DNA of 64,000 nt from Nocardia harenae NBRC 108248 (GCF_001612885.1 NZ_BDBH01000012.1:186001-250000); one strand, 5' to 3'. Positions 30,982 through 40,484 are shown, numbered from the stretch's first letter. Made by a program: numbers and translations. Notes: generated from the sequence alone by a model not told the origin.

Positions 30982-32388
30982 TCAGTCGTCGCGGCGTCTG
31001 CGCGGGGTGGACAGGCGGGGCGGGGGCGGTTCGCGGTAGGTGCGGTCGGTCGGGCCGTCGGCGGTTTCCCACCAGCTCCCGGCGTCCTGGCGCTGCTGCC
31101 TGCCTGCCCCCCGGCGCCGGATCGGGCCGCTGTACCGCTGGTCTTCCCCGTGCTGCTCGACCGGTGGTTCGGCGCGATCCGCCGATCGCCGTGCGGCCGG
31201 GTCGGGTTGGGCGCCGCGAGCACGGCGCGCGACCGTGCGGTCGGTCGCGGCCTCGGCGTCCCGCTCGGAACCCGTGCCGCGTCGAGCCCGCGGCGCTGCG
31301 TCGCGTTCCGCCGCAGCTCCGGGCCCGGTTTCCGGGGGCTCGCCGCCGCGCGGAGCTCGCCCGGCGGATTCGTTCGCGCCGCGCACCGCCGTGGATCCGG
31401 AGCCTTGCCCGCGTCCGGCCCGCGCGGCCGACTCACCTCGCCGCCGTCCGCTCCCGCGATCCGCCGGAGCCCCGCGCCGGGCACGCGCCTCCGGTTCGGT
31501 CCCGGAATCCGCGGTGGGTCGCGCACTGCGCTCGGGCCGTCCGCCCGGCCCGGCCGGGTCGCGCGGACGGGCCGATCGCTGGTTCGGCTCCGCCAGCGTG
31601 CTCGCGGAGTCCGCCCCTCGGCGTGCGCTCCGCGGCGAGGACCCGCCGCCCGGGCGCGCGCCACCGCCGGCGGAGCCGCGCTCGGCCGCACCTCGCGGGT
31701 CCGCTGCCCGCCCGCCCCCCGCGTCCCCCGCCGCGGGCGACGCCCGGGCTCCGCGCCGCTTCGCACCCCGCCCCGGACCTGCCAGCGGCGTCCCGACGAT
31801 CGGCAACGTCCGCGTGGTCTGCGCCGGATCCACCCCCCATTCGTGCCGCTCACCACGCACCCCGTGCCCGTGCAACCACGCCCCCGGATCCGCCCGCGCG
31901 ACCGGATCGAGCACCTCCGCCGCCTCGACGAGCAGGTCGAGCAGCTCCAGTTCGGCCAGCTCACCGGGGTCGTCACCGGGGAAGCAGCCGCTGGCGAGGA
32001 CACCGCGCACCGCGTCGATCGACTCCGCCGGAAACGTCCACACCCACCCGGACGGCGCATCCTCGGGATCGTCCGAATCCTCCGGCTCCTCGTCGTGCCC
32101 GACGAACACCAGCGCCCCGTCCCCGGCGACCCGCGCGACCACCCGCCACCGCCCGTCGTCCATGGTCACCGTGCGCCGCGCGGCCCGGACGGCCCGGATC
32201 TCGAACCAGGCGGCGGCCAGCCCGCCCACTGCGGCCAGCCCGGCGAGCACCAGGTACTCCGGCACGTCCCCGAGCGTCGCGCTGCGGCTCACCTCGCACC
32301 CCCACAGGAACACCAGGCAGGCGACGATCAGCGCGCCGATCCGCAGCAACCGGAACGCGGTGCCGTGACGGGACGACAGCGCAGGCAC
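30982..32388 (-). CDS. Membrane protein with a long Arg/Ala/Gly-rich disordered tail
   Basis: This 468-aa frame (GTG 32388) has two N-terminal membrane helices (~12-30, ~42-62), a compact acidic-to-neutral domain (~70-195; TMDDGRWRVVARVAGDGALV, WVWTFPAESIDAVRGVL, HGHGVRGERHEWGVDP) and then ~270 residues of Arg/Gly/Ala/Pro/Ser-rich low complexity. I do not recognise the family; the helices plus a following domain suggest an actinobacterial membrane protein. Both strands stay open through the low-complexity part, but only the minus strand gives a sensible N-terminal fold, so I choose it. The exact tail could be shorter if the gene is frameshifted. Confidence 0.55.
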   Translation of the reverse strand: MPALSSRHGTAFRLLRIGALIVACLVFLWGCEVSRSATLGDVPEYLVLAGLAAVGGLAAAWFEIRAVRAARRTVTMDDGRWRVVARVAGDGALVFVGHDEEPEDSDDPEDAPSGWVWTFPAESIDAVRGVLASGCFPGDDPGELAELELLDLLVEAAEVLDPVARADPGAWLHGHGVRGERHEWGVDPAQTTRTLPIVGTPLAGPGRGAKRRGARASPAAGDAGGGRAADPRGAAERGSAGGGARPGGGSSPRSARRGADSASTLAEPNQRSARPRDPAGPGGRPERSARPTADSGTEPEARARRGAPADRGSGRRRGESAARAGRGQGSGSTAVRGANESAGRAPRGGEPPETGPGAAAERDAAPRARRGTGSERDAEAATDRTVARRARGAQPDPAARRSADRAEPPVEQHGEDQRYSGPIRRRGAGRQQRQDAGSWWETADGPTDRTYREPPPPRLSTPRRRRDD

Positions 32389-32641
32389 GGGTCGATGCTC
32401 CTGACGGGCGAAAGGCGGGGATCAGGTGGATCGTATGCGCGATCCCGGCCCCGCGGCAGCCTCGTCGGCACCGCTGTGACGTCGGCTAATGCCGGGCACA
32501 CCGGCGTTGTGCCGAAACAGGGGGCCCGGTACCCAGCGCTGCTCGCGAACGGGGTCACCCGCGGCGGATACGATGGCAGGTCGCCGCGCCCCCTCGCTGT
32601 CGTCGGAGCAAACCCGCCTCATCCACGGAAAGGTCCCGGCC

Positions 32642-35600
32642 GTGCACCTGAAGAGCTTGACGTTGAAGGGCTTCAAGTCCTTCGCGTCCGCGACGACGCT
32701 GCGCTTCGAGCCGGGCATCACCTGCGTCGTCGGGCCGAACGGCTCCGGCAAGTCGAATGTGGTGGACGCGCTGACCTGGGTGATGGGCGAGCAGGGGGCC
32801 AAGGCGCTGCGCGGCGGCAAGATGCAGGACGTGATCTTCGCGGGCACCGCGGGGCGCGCCCCGCTCGGCCGCGCCGAGGTCACGCTGACCATCGACAACT
32901 CCGACGGCGCGCTGCCGATCGACTACGCCGAGGTCTCGATCACCCGCCGGATGTTCCGGGACGGCGCGGGCGAGTACGAGATCAACGGGTCCTCGTGCCG
33001 GTTGATGGACGTCCAGGAGCTGCTCAGCGACTCCGGGATCGGCCGGGAGATGCACGTCATCGTGGGCCAGGGCCAGCTCTCCGCCATCCTGGAATCGCGC
33101 CCCGAGGATCGCCGTGCCTTCGTCGAGGAGGCGGCGGGCGTGCTCAAGCACCGCAAGCGCAAGGAGAAGGCGGTGCGCAAACTCGAGGCGATGCAGGCCA
33201 ACCTGGCCCGCCTCACCGACCTCACCTCCGAGCTGCGCCGTCAGCTCAAGCCGCTCGGCAGGCAGGCCGAGGTGGCCCGCCGCGCCGCCACCGTGCAGGC
33301 CGACCTGCGCGACGCCCGGCTCCGGCTCGCCGCCGACGATCTGGTGACCCGCCGTGGCGAGCTCGCGGGCAGGCAGAGCAAGGAGGCCTACGCCCGCGAG
33401 CAGCAGATCACCGTGCAGGCCGAGCTGGACGCCGCGGGCGCCGCGCTGGCCGCGCAGGAGCACCAGCTCGCCGAGCTGACCCCGAGCTCGGAGGCGGCGG
33501 CGCAGACCTGGTTCCAGCTCTCCGCGCTGGCCGAGCGGGTCAATGCCACCATCCGGATCGCCGGTGACCGGGCCAGGCACCTGGACACCGCCACCCAGGC
33601 GGGCACCGGCCGCGACCCGGAGCAGCTGGAGGCCGAGGCCGACCGGGTGGCGGCCGAGGAGGCCGAGCTGCGCGAGACCGTCGAGATGACGGTGGAGACG
33701 CTGGAGGCCGCGCGCGACGCGCTGGCCGAGCGCGAGCAGGCCGCCAAGGCCGCCGAGCAGGCGCACCTCGCCGCGGTGCGCGCCATCGCCGACCGCCGCG
33801 AGGGGCTGGCCCGGCTCGCCGGACAGGTCGAGACGCTGCGGCACAAGGCCCAGTCGGCGGATGCCGAGATCACCCGGATCTCCGGCGCGATCACCGAGGC
33901 GGGCAGGCGCGCCGACACCGCGCGCGCCGAGTTCGACGACGTGCAGGGCGAGCTGGCCGAGCTGGACGCGGGCGAGGCCGGGCTGGACGCCCAGCACGAG
34001 CACGCCGTCGAGGCGCTGGAGCTGGCCGATGCCAGGGTGGCCGAGCTACGGCAGGAGGACCGCGACGCCACCAAGCGGGTGGCGTCGCTGAGCGCCCGCA
34101 TCGAAGCGCTCGGCATGAACCTCACCCGCAAGGACGGCACCGCCTGGCTGGCCGAGCACAGCCCGGCCGGGCTGCTCGGGCCGCTCTCCGGGGTGCTGCG
34201 GGTGCGCTCCGGCTTCGAGGCCGCGGTGGCCGCCGTGCTCGGCCCGCTCGCCGACGCCACCGCGGCGCGGTCGACCGCCGCCGCCTACGACGCGCTGCGC
34301 GCCATCAAGGCGGCCGACGGCGGGCGGGTCGGGCTGGTCTTCCACACCGAAGCCCGGGCGGCCGCGGTCGCCGCGCTGCCCGCCGGCGCCACCGCGCTGG
34401 CCGAGGTGGTCGAGTACCCGGACGAGCTGGCCCCCGCGGTGCTCGCGCTGACCGCGGCGGTCGCCGTCGTCGACGATCTCGCCGCCGCCGCCGAGCTCCT
34501 CGCCACCCGCCCCGAGCTTCGCATCGTCACCAGGGAGGGGGACCTGGCCGGGACCGGCTGGGTGCTCGGCGGCTCCGAGCGGGCGCCGAGCAGGCTGGAG
34601 ATCCAGGCCGAGATCGATGCCGCCGCCGCCGAGCTCGACGCCGCCCAGCGCCGCGCCGCCGAGCTGGAGGCCGCGCTGGCCGGTGCCCTGGACGAGCAGA
34701 CCGACCGCAAGCAGGCGGTCGACCACACCCTGCTCGCGCTGCACGAATCCGACCAGGCGCTGGTCGCGGTGTACGAGCGGCTGGCCAGGCTGGGCGAGAC
34801 CACCCGCACCGCGGAGAAGGAGAGCGCCCGCCTCTACGACCAGCGCGCCGCCGCCGAAGCCGGCCGCGAGCAGAGCCTGGCCACCCTGGCCGAGCTGGAG
34901 GACCGGCTGCGCAATGCCGAACTCGAGCAGGCCAGGATCGACGCCGACGGCTACGGCGCGGCGGGCACCGAGGCCGCGGGCCGGGAGCGCGAGGAGGCCG
35001 CCGCCGCGCTCGCCGAGGCCAGGACCATGGAGGTGGAGGCCAGGCTGGCGGTGCGCACGGCCGAGGAGCGCGCGCAGTCGGTACACGGCAAGGCCGATTC
35101 GCTGCGCCGCGCGGCGCGGGCCGAGCGCGAGGCGCGGGCGCGGGCCGAGCGCGCGCAGGCGGCCAGGCGCAAGGCCGCCGCGGTGGCCGCCGCTGTCGCG
35201 GAGTCCGGCGCGCAGGTCGCGCGGGAGCTGGAGCAGGTGGTGGCGCGGGCCGCCGCCCGGCGCGACGAGCTGGTGCGGCGCCGCACCGAGGTGGCCGCCG
35301 AGGTGGAGCGGGTCAAGGAGCGGGTGCGGGCGCTCACCGCGCAGCTCACCCAGCTCACCGACGCGGTGCACCGGGACGAGGTGGCCAAGGCCGAGGCGGC
35401 GCTGCGCATCGAGCAGGTCGAGGCGACGATCGCCGAGCAGTTCGGGATCGCGCTGGACGACCTGGTCGCCGAGTACGGCCCCGACGTCCCGCTGCCGCCG
35501 TCGGAGCTGGAGCTGCGCGAATACGAGCAGGCCAGGGAGCGCGGCGAGGCGGTCACCGAGCCGCAGCCCATGCCCTACGACCGCGCCTCGCAGGAGCGCA

Positions 35601-36250
35601 GGGCGCGGCGCGCGGAGAAGGATCTCAGCACGCTCGGCAAGGTGAACCCGCTCGCGCTGGAGGAGTTCGCCGCGCTGGAGGAGCGCTACAACTTCCTCGC
35701 CACCCAGCTGGAGGACGTGAAGAACGCCAGGCAGGACCTGCTCGACGTGGTCGCCGAGGTGGACGCCCGCATCCTGCAGGTCTTCACCGAGGCGTATGCC
35801 GACGTCGAGCGCGAGTTCGTCGGGGTCTTCGCCCGGCTCTTCCCCGGCGGCGAGGGGCGGCTGGTGCTCACCGACCCCTCGGACATGCTCACCACCGGCA
35901 TCGAGGTGGAGGCGCGGCCGCCGGGCAAGAAGGTCAAGCGGCTCTCGCTGCTCTCCGGCGGGGAGAAGTCGCTGACCGCGGTGGCGCTGCTGGTCGCCAT
36001 CTTCCGGGCGCGGCCCTCCCCGTTCTACGTGATGGACGAGGTCGAGGCGGCGCTCGACGACACCAATCTGCGCCGCCTCATCGGCCTCTTCGAGCAGCTG
36101 CGGGAGAAGAGCCAGCTCATCGTGATCACACACCAGAAGCCGACCATGGAGATCGCCGACGCGCTCTACGGGGTCAGCATGCGGGGGGACGGCATCACCC
36201 AGGTGATCTCGCAGCGGTTGCGCGGCGAGAACCTCGCCGCGTCGGGGTAG
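32642..36250 (+). CDS. smc: Chromosome partition protein SMC
   Basis: This 1202-aa protein is the SMC ATPase that organises and helps segregate the chromosome together with ScpA/ScpB. It starts at GTG 32642 (MHLKSLTLKGFKSFASATTL) with GGAAAGG 9 nt upstream. Walker A is GPNGSGKSN (~32-40); two long coiled coils flank the hinge (~500-640; GPLSGVLRVRSGFEAAVAAV); the C-terminal head has the signature LSLLSGGEKSLTAVALL (~1100) and Walker B YVMDEVEAALDDTN. Length is normal. In M. tuberculosis it follows acyP directly. Confidence 0.96.
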   Translation: MHLKSLTLKGFKSFASATTLRFEPGITCVVGPNGSGKSNVVDALTWVMGEQGAKALRGGKMQDVIFAGTAGRAPLGRAEVTLTIDNSDGALPIDYAEVSITRRMFRDGAGEYEINGSSCRLMDVQELLSDSGIGREMHVIVGQGQLSAILESRPEDRRAFVEEAAGVLKHRKRKEKAVRKLEAMQANLARLTDLTSELRRQLKPLGRQAEVARRAATVQADLRDARLRLAADDLVTRRGELAGRQSKEAYAREQQITVQAELDAAGAALAAQEHQLAELTPSSEAAAQTWFQLSALAERVNATIRIAGDRARHLDTATQAGTGRDPEQLEAEADRVAAEEAELRETVEMTVETLEAARDALAEREQAAKAAEQAHLAAVRAIADRREGLARLAGQVETLRHKAQSADAEITRISGAITEAGRRADTARAEFDDVQGELAELDAGEAGLDAQHEHAVEALELADARVAELRQEDRDATKRVASLSARIEALGMNLTRKDGTAWLAEHSPAGLLGPLSGVLRVRSGFEAAVAAVLGPLADATAARSTAAAYDALRAIKAADGGRVGLVFHTEARAAAVAALPAGATALAEVVEYPDELAPAVLALTAAVAVVDDLAAAAELLATRPELRIVTREGDLAGTGWVLGGSERAPSRLEIQAEIDAAAAELDAAQRRAAELEAALAGALDEQTDRKQAVDHTLLALHESDQALVAVYERLARLGETTRTAEKESARLYDQRAAAEAGREQSLATLAELEDRLRNAELEQARIDADGYGAAGTEAAGREREEAAAALAEARTMEVEARLAVRTAEERAQSVHGKADSLRRAARAEREARARAERAQAARRKAAAVAAAVAESGAQVARELEQVVARAAARRDELVRRRTEVAAEVERVKERVRALTAQLTQLTDAVHRDEVAKAEAALRIEQVEATIAEQFGIALDDLVAEYGPDVPLPPSELELREYEQARERGEAVTEPQPMPYDRASQERRARRAEKDLSTLGKVNPLALEEFAALEERYNFLATQLEDVKNARQDLLDVVAEVDARILQVFTEAYADVEREFVGVFARLFPGGEGRLVLTDPSDMLTTGIEVEARPPGKKVKRLSLLSGGEKSLTAVALLVAIFRARPSPFYVMDEVEAALDDTNLRRLIGLFEQLREKSQLIVITHQKPTMEIADALYGVSMRGDGITQVISQRLRGENLAASG

Positions 36251-36370
36251 GGGCGGGGCCGCCCGCCCGAGGTGGGAGACGCCGCCGCAGGCGCCGGGCC
36301 GGCCCGCCGGAACGGTGACCGAGTACGGCGTTCCGGGGGAGCACCGGCGCGAGCCGGGTGCCGTCGCGAA

Positions 36371-36760
36371 CTAGAGCAGGTCGCTGACGTCGTCCGGGAC
36401 GTCGACCGCGTACTTCCGCAGGATCTCCATGGAAATCACCTCGAGCGCGTCCTCGTGGGTGGCGGCGAGCACCACCGGCGCGGCCACCCCGTCCTCGTGC
36501 GCGTGCAGCCAGCGCACCGCGACGACGCACCAGCGGTCGCCCGGCTGCAGGCCGGGGAAGTTGTTCTCCGGGCGCGGAGTGCTGAGGTCGTTGCCGATGG
36601 AGGCCTGGTGTTCCAGGAACTCCGCGGTGGCGACGGTGCACACGGTGTGGCTGCCGAGATCCTCCGGCCCGGTGCTGCAGCAGCCGTCGCGGTAGAAGCC
36701 GGTGAGAGGATCGGTGCCGCACTCTTCCAGCGGCCCCCCAAGCACGTTTCGATCGGTCAC
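36371..36760 (-). CDS. DUF2237 family protein
   Basis: This 129-aa protein starts at GTG 36760 with MTDRNVLGGPLEECGTDPLT and contains DGCCSTGPEDLGSHTVC, TAEFLEHQASIGNDLSTPRP and FPGLQPGDRWCVVAVRWL, which are the diagnostic blocks of DUF2237 (gene product of unknown function found in many bacteria). Several conserved Cys suggest redox or metal binding. It is a single gene on the minus strand between smc and ftsY. Confidence 0.85.
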   Translation of the reverse strand: MTDRNVLGGPLEECGTDPLTGFYRDGCCSTGPEDLGSHTVCTVATAEFLEHQASIGNDLSTPRPENNFPGLQPGDRWCVVAVRWLHAHEDGVAAPVVLAATHEDALEVISMEILRKYAVDVPDDVSDLL

Positions 36761-36872
36761 GCCGCCGATCCTATTGGCCTCTGCCGAGAAGTTCCGCAGG
36801 ACAAGAAATCTCGATGGCCGGTGTTTCGGCGCGCGGGCACCCTGACCAGCAGCTCAGCCGGGCTCTGCAAGG

Positions 36873-38555
36873 ATGTCCGGTGTGAGTGCCGAAGCCTGGA
36901 TTCTGATCGCCGTGATCGCCGCCGTCGTGCTGGTGGTGTTGGTCGCGGGCTACATCCTCTCCAAGCGCCGCCGGGTGTCGCTGACCGCCCCGGCGGCGGA
37001 GCAGGAGCTGACCGACCGCTCCGGCGGCTACACCGCCGCGGGCGGATTCAGCTTCAGCAGGGGCGGTGCCGCCACCGCGGAACCGGAGCCGCGGCTGCGC
37101 GACCGCACCGACACCGAGGGGCAGCCGCACATCGGCGACGACGCCGCCGTCCCGCGCGACGCGCACCGCCGCGGGATCACCGAGGTCCGGCTCCCGGACG
37201 CGGATGTGGAGCCGTCCGAAACGGTCACCCCCTCCGGCGATCCCACCGCTACCGCACCGTCCGAAACGGAGACTCCCGACGCGGGGGCTGCCGCCCCCGG
37301 TGCCACCGCCCCCGGCACCACCGCGCCCGGTGGCACCGCGGCCGACGCTGCCGCCGCCCCGTCCGGTACCGCCTCCGCCGAGGGCACCGCACAGACCAAG
37401 GGCACCGCCGCCACCGGCGATACCGCCGCGGCCGGAGCCACAATCACCCCGACCGCCCCGGCTACCGCCGACACGGCTCCGTCCACGCCCATCCCGGGCA
37501 CCGCCGCCACCGGCGATAGCGCCGCGGCCGGAGCCATGACCGCCCCGGCTACCGCCGACACGGCTCCGTCCACGCCCATCCCGGGCGCCGCTCCCGCCGC
37601 GGGCACCGCAGGCACCGCTCCCGCCGCGGACATCGCCCCGACCTCCGGTCGGCTGACCCGCCTCCGCGGCCGCCTCTCCCGCTCCCAGAACGCCGTGGGC
37701 AAGAGCCTCCTCGGCCTGCTCGGCGGCGGCGACCTGGACGAGGACTCCTGGGAGGAGGTCGAGGACACCCTGGTCCTCGCCGACCTCGGCACCGCGAGCA
37801 CCGGCGTCATCGTGCAGCGACTGCGCGAGGAGATGGCGGCCCGCAGCGTGCGCACCACCGACGAGGCCCGCTCGGTGCTGCGCACGGTCCTGGTCGAGGC
37901 GCTGCGCCCGGAGCTGGACCGCGCGGTCCGCGCCCTGCCGCACGACGACCACCCGTCGATCCTGCTCGTGGTCGGCGTGAACGGCACCGGGAAGACCACT
38001 ACCACCGGCAAACTGGCCCGGGTGCTGGTCGCCGACGGCCGCCGGGTGCTGCTCGGCGCGGCCGACACCTTCCGCGCCGCCGCCGCCGATCAGCTGCAGA
38101 CCTGGGGCGAGCGGGTCGGCGCCGACACCGTGCGCGGCCGCGAGGGCGCCGACCCGGCCTCGGTCGCCTTCGACGCCGTGACCACGGGGATCGAGCGCGG
38201 CGTCGACGTCGTGCTGGTCGACACCGCGGGCAGGCTGCACACCAAGACCGGGCTCATGGACGAGCTCGGCAAGGTGAAGCGGGTGGTGGAGAAGAAGGCC
38301 GCGGTGGACGAGGTGCTGCTGGTGCTCGACGCCACTGTCGGGCAGAACGGCCTCGCGCAGGCCCGGGTCTTCGCCGAGGTCGTCGACATCACCGGCGTCG
38401 TGCTCACCAAGCTGGACGGCACCGCCAAGGGCGGCATCGTCTTCCAGGTGCAGCACGAGCTCGGCGTCCCGGTGAAGCTGGTCGGGCTCGGCGAGGGCGC
38501 CGACGATCTCGCCCCGTTCGAGCCCGGCGCCTTCGTGGACGCGCTCCTCGGCTGA
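36873..38555 (+). CDS. ftsY: Signal recognition particle receptor FtsY
   Basis: This 560-aa GTPase docks SRP-ribosome complexes at the membrane. It has an N-terminal membrane helix (~8-28), a ~225-residue Ala/Thr/Pro-rich acidic linker with a duplicated segment (37401-37583), and the NG domain: LLGGGDLDEDSWEEVEDTLV, G1 GVNGTGKTTTTGKLA (~368), LGAADTFRAAAADQL, DTAGRLHTKTGLMDEL, TKLDGTAKGG. ATG 36873 and GTG 36882 are both possible starts. The membrane helix and NG domain are as in mycobacterial FtsY. It pairs functionally with ffh at 43449. Confidence 0.95.
   Translation: MSGVSAEAWILIAVIAAVVLVVLVAGYILSKRRRVSLTAPAAEQELTDRSGGYTAAGGFSFSRGGAATAEPEPRLRDRTDTEGQPHIGDDAAVPRDAHRRGITEVRLPDADVEPSETVTPSGDPTATAPSETETPDAGAAAPGATAPGTTAPGGTAADAAAAPSGTASAEGTAQTKGTAATGDTAAAGATITPTAPATADTAPSTPIPGTAATGDSAAAGAMTAPATADTAPSTPIPGAAPAAGTAGTAPAADIAPTSGRLTRLRGRLSRSQNAVGKSLLGLLGGGDLDEDSWEEVEDTLVLADLGTASTGVIVQRLREEMAARSVRTTDEARSVLRTVLVEALRPELDRAVRALPHDDHPSILLVVGVNGTGKTTTTGKLARVLVADGRRVLLGAADTFRAAAADQLQTWGERVGADTVRGREGADPASVAFDAVTTGIERGVDVVLVDTAGRLHTKTGLMDELGKVKRVVEKKAAVDEVLLVLDATVGQNGLAQARVFAEVVDITGVVLTKLDGTAKGGIVFQVQHELGVPVKLVGLGEGADDLAPFEPGAFVDALLG
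37401..37583 (+). repeat. Imperfect tandem repeat in the ftsY linker (96 bp + 87 bp)
   Basis: The segment starting GGCACCGCCGCCACCGGCGA at 37401 is repeated from 37497; the second copy lacks 9 bp in the middle but is otherwise almost identical. It encodes two Ala/Thr/Pro-rich units ending TADTAPSTPIPG. The high DNA identity points to a recent in-frame duplication. Confidence 0.85.
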
Positions 38556-38631
38556 GAAATTTGTCGCACATTTGCCAGAAAACCGGTTTTCGGCCGGAGG
38601 AAACGTGGACGCAACACAACCGGCGCACCCG

Positions 38632-38669
38632 TTCACGTAGGTGAAACACGCCGGATTGCCGGATGAAAC
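38632..38669 (+). promoter_or_regulatory. Candidate GlnR operator before amt
   Basis: Four 5-bp elements occur at exact 11-bp steps: TTCAC (38632), GAAAC (38643), GATTG (38654), GAAAC (38665), all separated by 6 bp. This matches the actinobacterial GlnR box gTnAC-n6-GaAAC repeated twice, with both GAAAC elements perfect. It ends 72 bp before the amt start, so amt-glnB is probably switched on by GlnR in nitrogen limitation. Confidence 0.7.
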
Positions 38670-38741
38670 ACCAGGTGAGGATTCTTCTTCCCAGGTCCTG
38701 ATGCCGAAGTCGGCCGGGCCCGAGATGAGGAGGACATCAAG

Positions 38742-40088
38742 GTGGATTTTCCCACAATCGGCGCGCCGGACGCCGGTGACACCGCATGGATGCTGGCGTC
38801 CGCAGCGCTCGTGTTGCTGATGACGCCCGGGCTCGCGTTTTTCTATGGCGGCATGGTCCGCGCCAAGAACGTGCTGAACATGATCATGATGAGCATCAGT
38901 GCCATGGGGCTCATCACGATCCTGTGGGCGCTCTACGGCTTCTCGATCGCCTTCGGCGAGGACAAGGGCAATCTGATCGGCGACCCGACGCAGTACTTCG
39001 GCCTCGCCAAGGTCTTCGGCGGTGAGTACCTCGCCTCCACCGACCCGGAGGCGCCCGCCGCCATCCCGCTGTTCGGCACCATCCCGCTCTCGGTGTTCGT
39101 CGCCTTCCAGCTGATGTTCGCGATCATCACGGTCGCCCTCATCTCGGGTGCGGTCGCCGACCGCATCAAGTTCGGCTCCTGGCTGGTCTTCGCCGGCATC
39201 TGGGCCACGGTCGTCTACTTCCCGGTGGCGCACTGGGTCTTCGCGTTCGACGGCTACACCGGCGAGCAGGGCGGCTGGATCGCCAACAACCTCAAGGCCA
39301 TCGACTTCGCCGGCGGCACCGCGGTGCACATCAACGCCGGTGCCGCCGGCCTGGTGCTCGCGATCATCCTCGGCAAGCGCAAGAGCTGGCCGAGCACCCC
39401 GTTCCGCCCGCACAACCTGCCGTTCGTGATGCTCGGCGCCGGGCTGCTGTGGTTCGGCTGGTACGGCTTCAACGCCGGCTCCGCGGTCGGCTCCAACGGC
39501 ATTGCCGGTGCCACCTTCCTGACCACCACCATCGCCACCGCCGCCGCCATGCTCGCCTGGCTCGTGGTGGAGAAGATCCGCGACGGCAAGCCCACCTCGC
39601 TCGGTGCCGCCTCGGGCATCGTGGCCGGTCTGGTCGCCATCACCCCGTCCTGCTCGTCGGTGAACATCGTCGGCGCGCTGGTGATCGGCGTCGTGGCGGG
39701 CGCGCTCTGCGCCCTCGCGGTCGGGCTGAAGTTCCGCTTCGGCTTCGATGATTCGCTCGACGTGGTCGGCGTGCACCTGGTCGGCGGTCTGGTCGGCACC
39801 CTGCTCGTCGGTCTGGTCGCGGCGCCGGAAGCGCCCGCGGGTGTCGAGGGGCTGTTCTACGGTGGTGGTCTGGAGCAGTTGAAGCTGCAGGCCGTCGGTG
39901 CCTTCGCGGTGCTGGCCTACTCGGTGGTCGCGACCGCGGTCATCGCCTTCGCCATCAAGTTCACCATCGGCCTGCGGGTCTCCGAGGAGGACGAGGCGCT
40001 CGGCGTGGACGAGTCCGAGCACGCGGAGAGCGCATACGATTTCGCTGCAGTGGGTGGCACCGCACGGACCACCGTCAAGGAGGCATGA
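38742..40088 (+). CDS. amt: Ammonium transporter
   Basis: This 448-aa protein is an Amt/MEP-family channel with eleven predicted helices. Signature segments are MTPGLAFFYGGMVRAKNVLNM, TAVHINAGAAGLVLA and DVVGVHLVGGLVGTLL, the last two holding the twin histidines of the conduction path. GTG 38742 has GAGGAGGA 9 nt upstream. It lies 3 nt before glnB, the PII protein that blocks Amt when nitrogen is plentiful, and behind a GlnR-type operator. Confidence 0.96.
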   Translation: MDFPTIGAPDAGDTAWMLASAALVLLMTPGLAFFYGGMVRAKNVLNMIMMSISAMGLITILWALYGFSIAFGEDKGNLIGDPTQYFGLAKVFGGEYLASTDPEAPAAIPLFGTIPLSVFVAFQLMFAIITVALISGAVADRIKFGSWLVFAGIWATVVYFPVAHWVFAFDGYTGEQGGWIANNLKAIDFAGGTAVHINAGAAGLVLAIILGKRKSWPSTPFRPHNLPFVMLGAGLLWFGWYGFNAGSAVGSNGIAGATFLTTTIATAAAMLAWLVVEKIRDGKPTSLGAASGIVAGLVAITPSCSSVNIVGALVIGVVAGALCALAVGLKFRFGFDDSLDVVGVHLVGGLVGTLLVGLVAAPEAPAGVEGLFYGGGLEQLKLQAVGAFAVLAYSVVATAVIAFAIKFTIGLRVSEEDEALGVDESEHAESAYDFAAVGGTARTTVKEA

Positions 40089-40091
40089 CGC

Positions 40092-40430
40092 ATGAAACTG
40101 ATCACCGCCATCGTCAAACCGTTCACCCTCGAGGACGTGAAGAGCGCGCTCGAACAGGCCGGGATCCTCGGCATGACCGTGAGCGAAGTGCAGGGCTACG
40201 GCAGGCAGAAGGGTCACACCGAGGTCTACCGCGGCGCCGAGTACTCGGTGGACTTCGTGCCGAAGGTGCGCGTCGAGGTGGTCGTGGACGACGCCTCGGT
40301 GGACAAGGTCGTCGAGGTGATCGTCGAGGCCGCGCGCACCGGCAAGATCGGTGACGGCAAGGTCTGGGTGGCACCGGTCGAGACCGTGGTGCGGGTGCGC
40401 ACCGGCGAGCGCGGCAGCGACGCACTGTAG
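40092..40430 (+). CDS. glnB: Nitrogen regulatory protein PII
   Basis: This 112-aa PII protein has the T-loop with Tyr51 (GYGRQKGHTEVYRGAEY), the modification site; in actinobacteria GlnD adenylylates rather than uridylylates it. The B- and C-loop segments TGKIGDGKVWVAPVETVVRVR bind ATP and 2-oxoglutarate. It is encoded between amt and glnD, so transporter, sensor and modifying enzyme form one unit. Some would name it glnK. A strong hairpin follows its stop. Confidence 0.96.
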   Translation: MKLITAIVKPFTLEDVKSALEQAGILGMTVSEVQGYGRQKGHTEVYRGAEYSVDFVPKVRVEVVVDDASVDKVVEVIVEAARTGKIGDGKVWVAPVETVVRVRTGERGSDAL

Positions 40431-40433
40431 TAC

Positions 40434-40463
40434 TCCGGGGCCGGTGGACGGACCGGCCCCGGA
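40434..40463 (+). terminator. 12-bp perfect hairpin after glnB
   Basis: The arms TCCGGGGCCGGT and ACCGGCCCCGGA pair perfectly around a 6-nt loop, starting 3 nt after the glnB stop. There is no U-tract, but such hairpins can end or weaken transcription in GC-rich actinobacteria. It may separate amt-glnB from glnD. Confidence 0.6.
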
Positions 40464-40484
40464 TCCAGCACGAGAGAGCGGCGG

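Noticed and set aside
31150..33567. A long plus-strand frame across 31150-33567
   Set aside because: It runs out of frame into smc and is Arg/Pro/Ala/Gly-rich without a fold; the minus-strand frame has membrane helices and a plausible domain.
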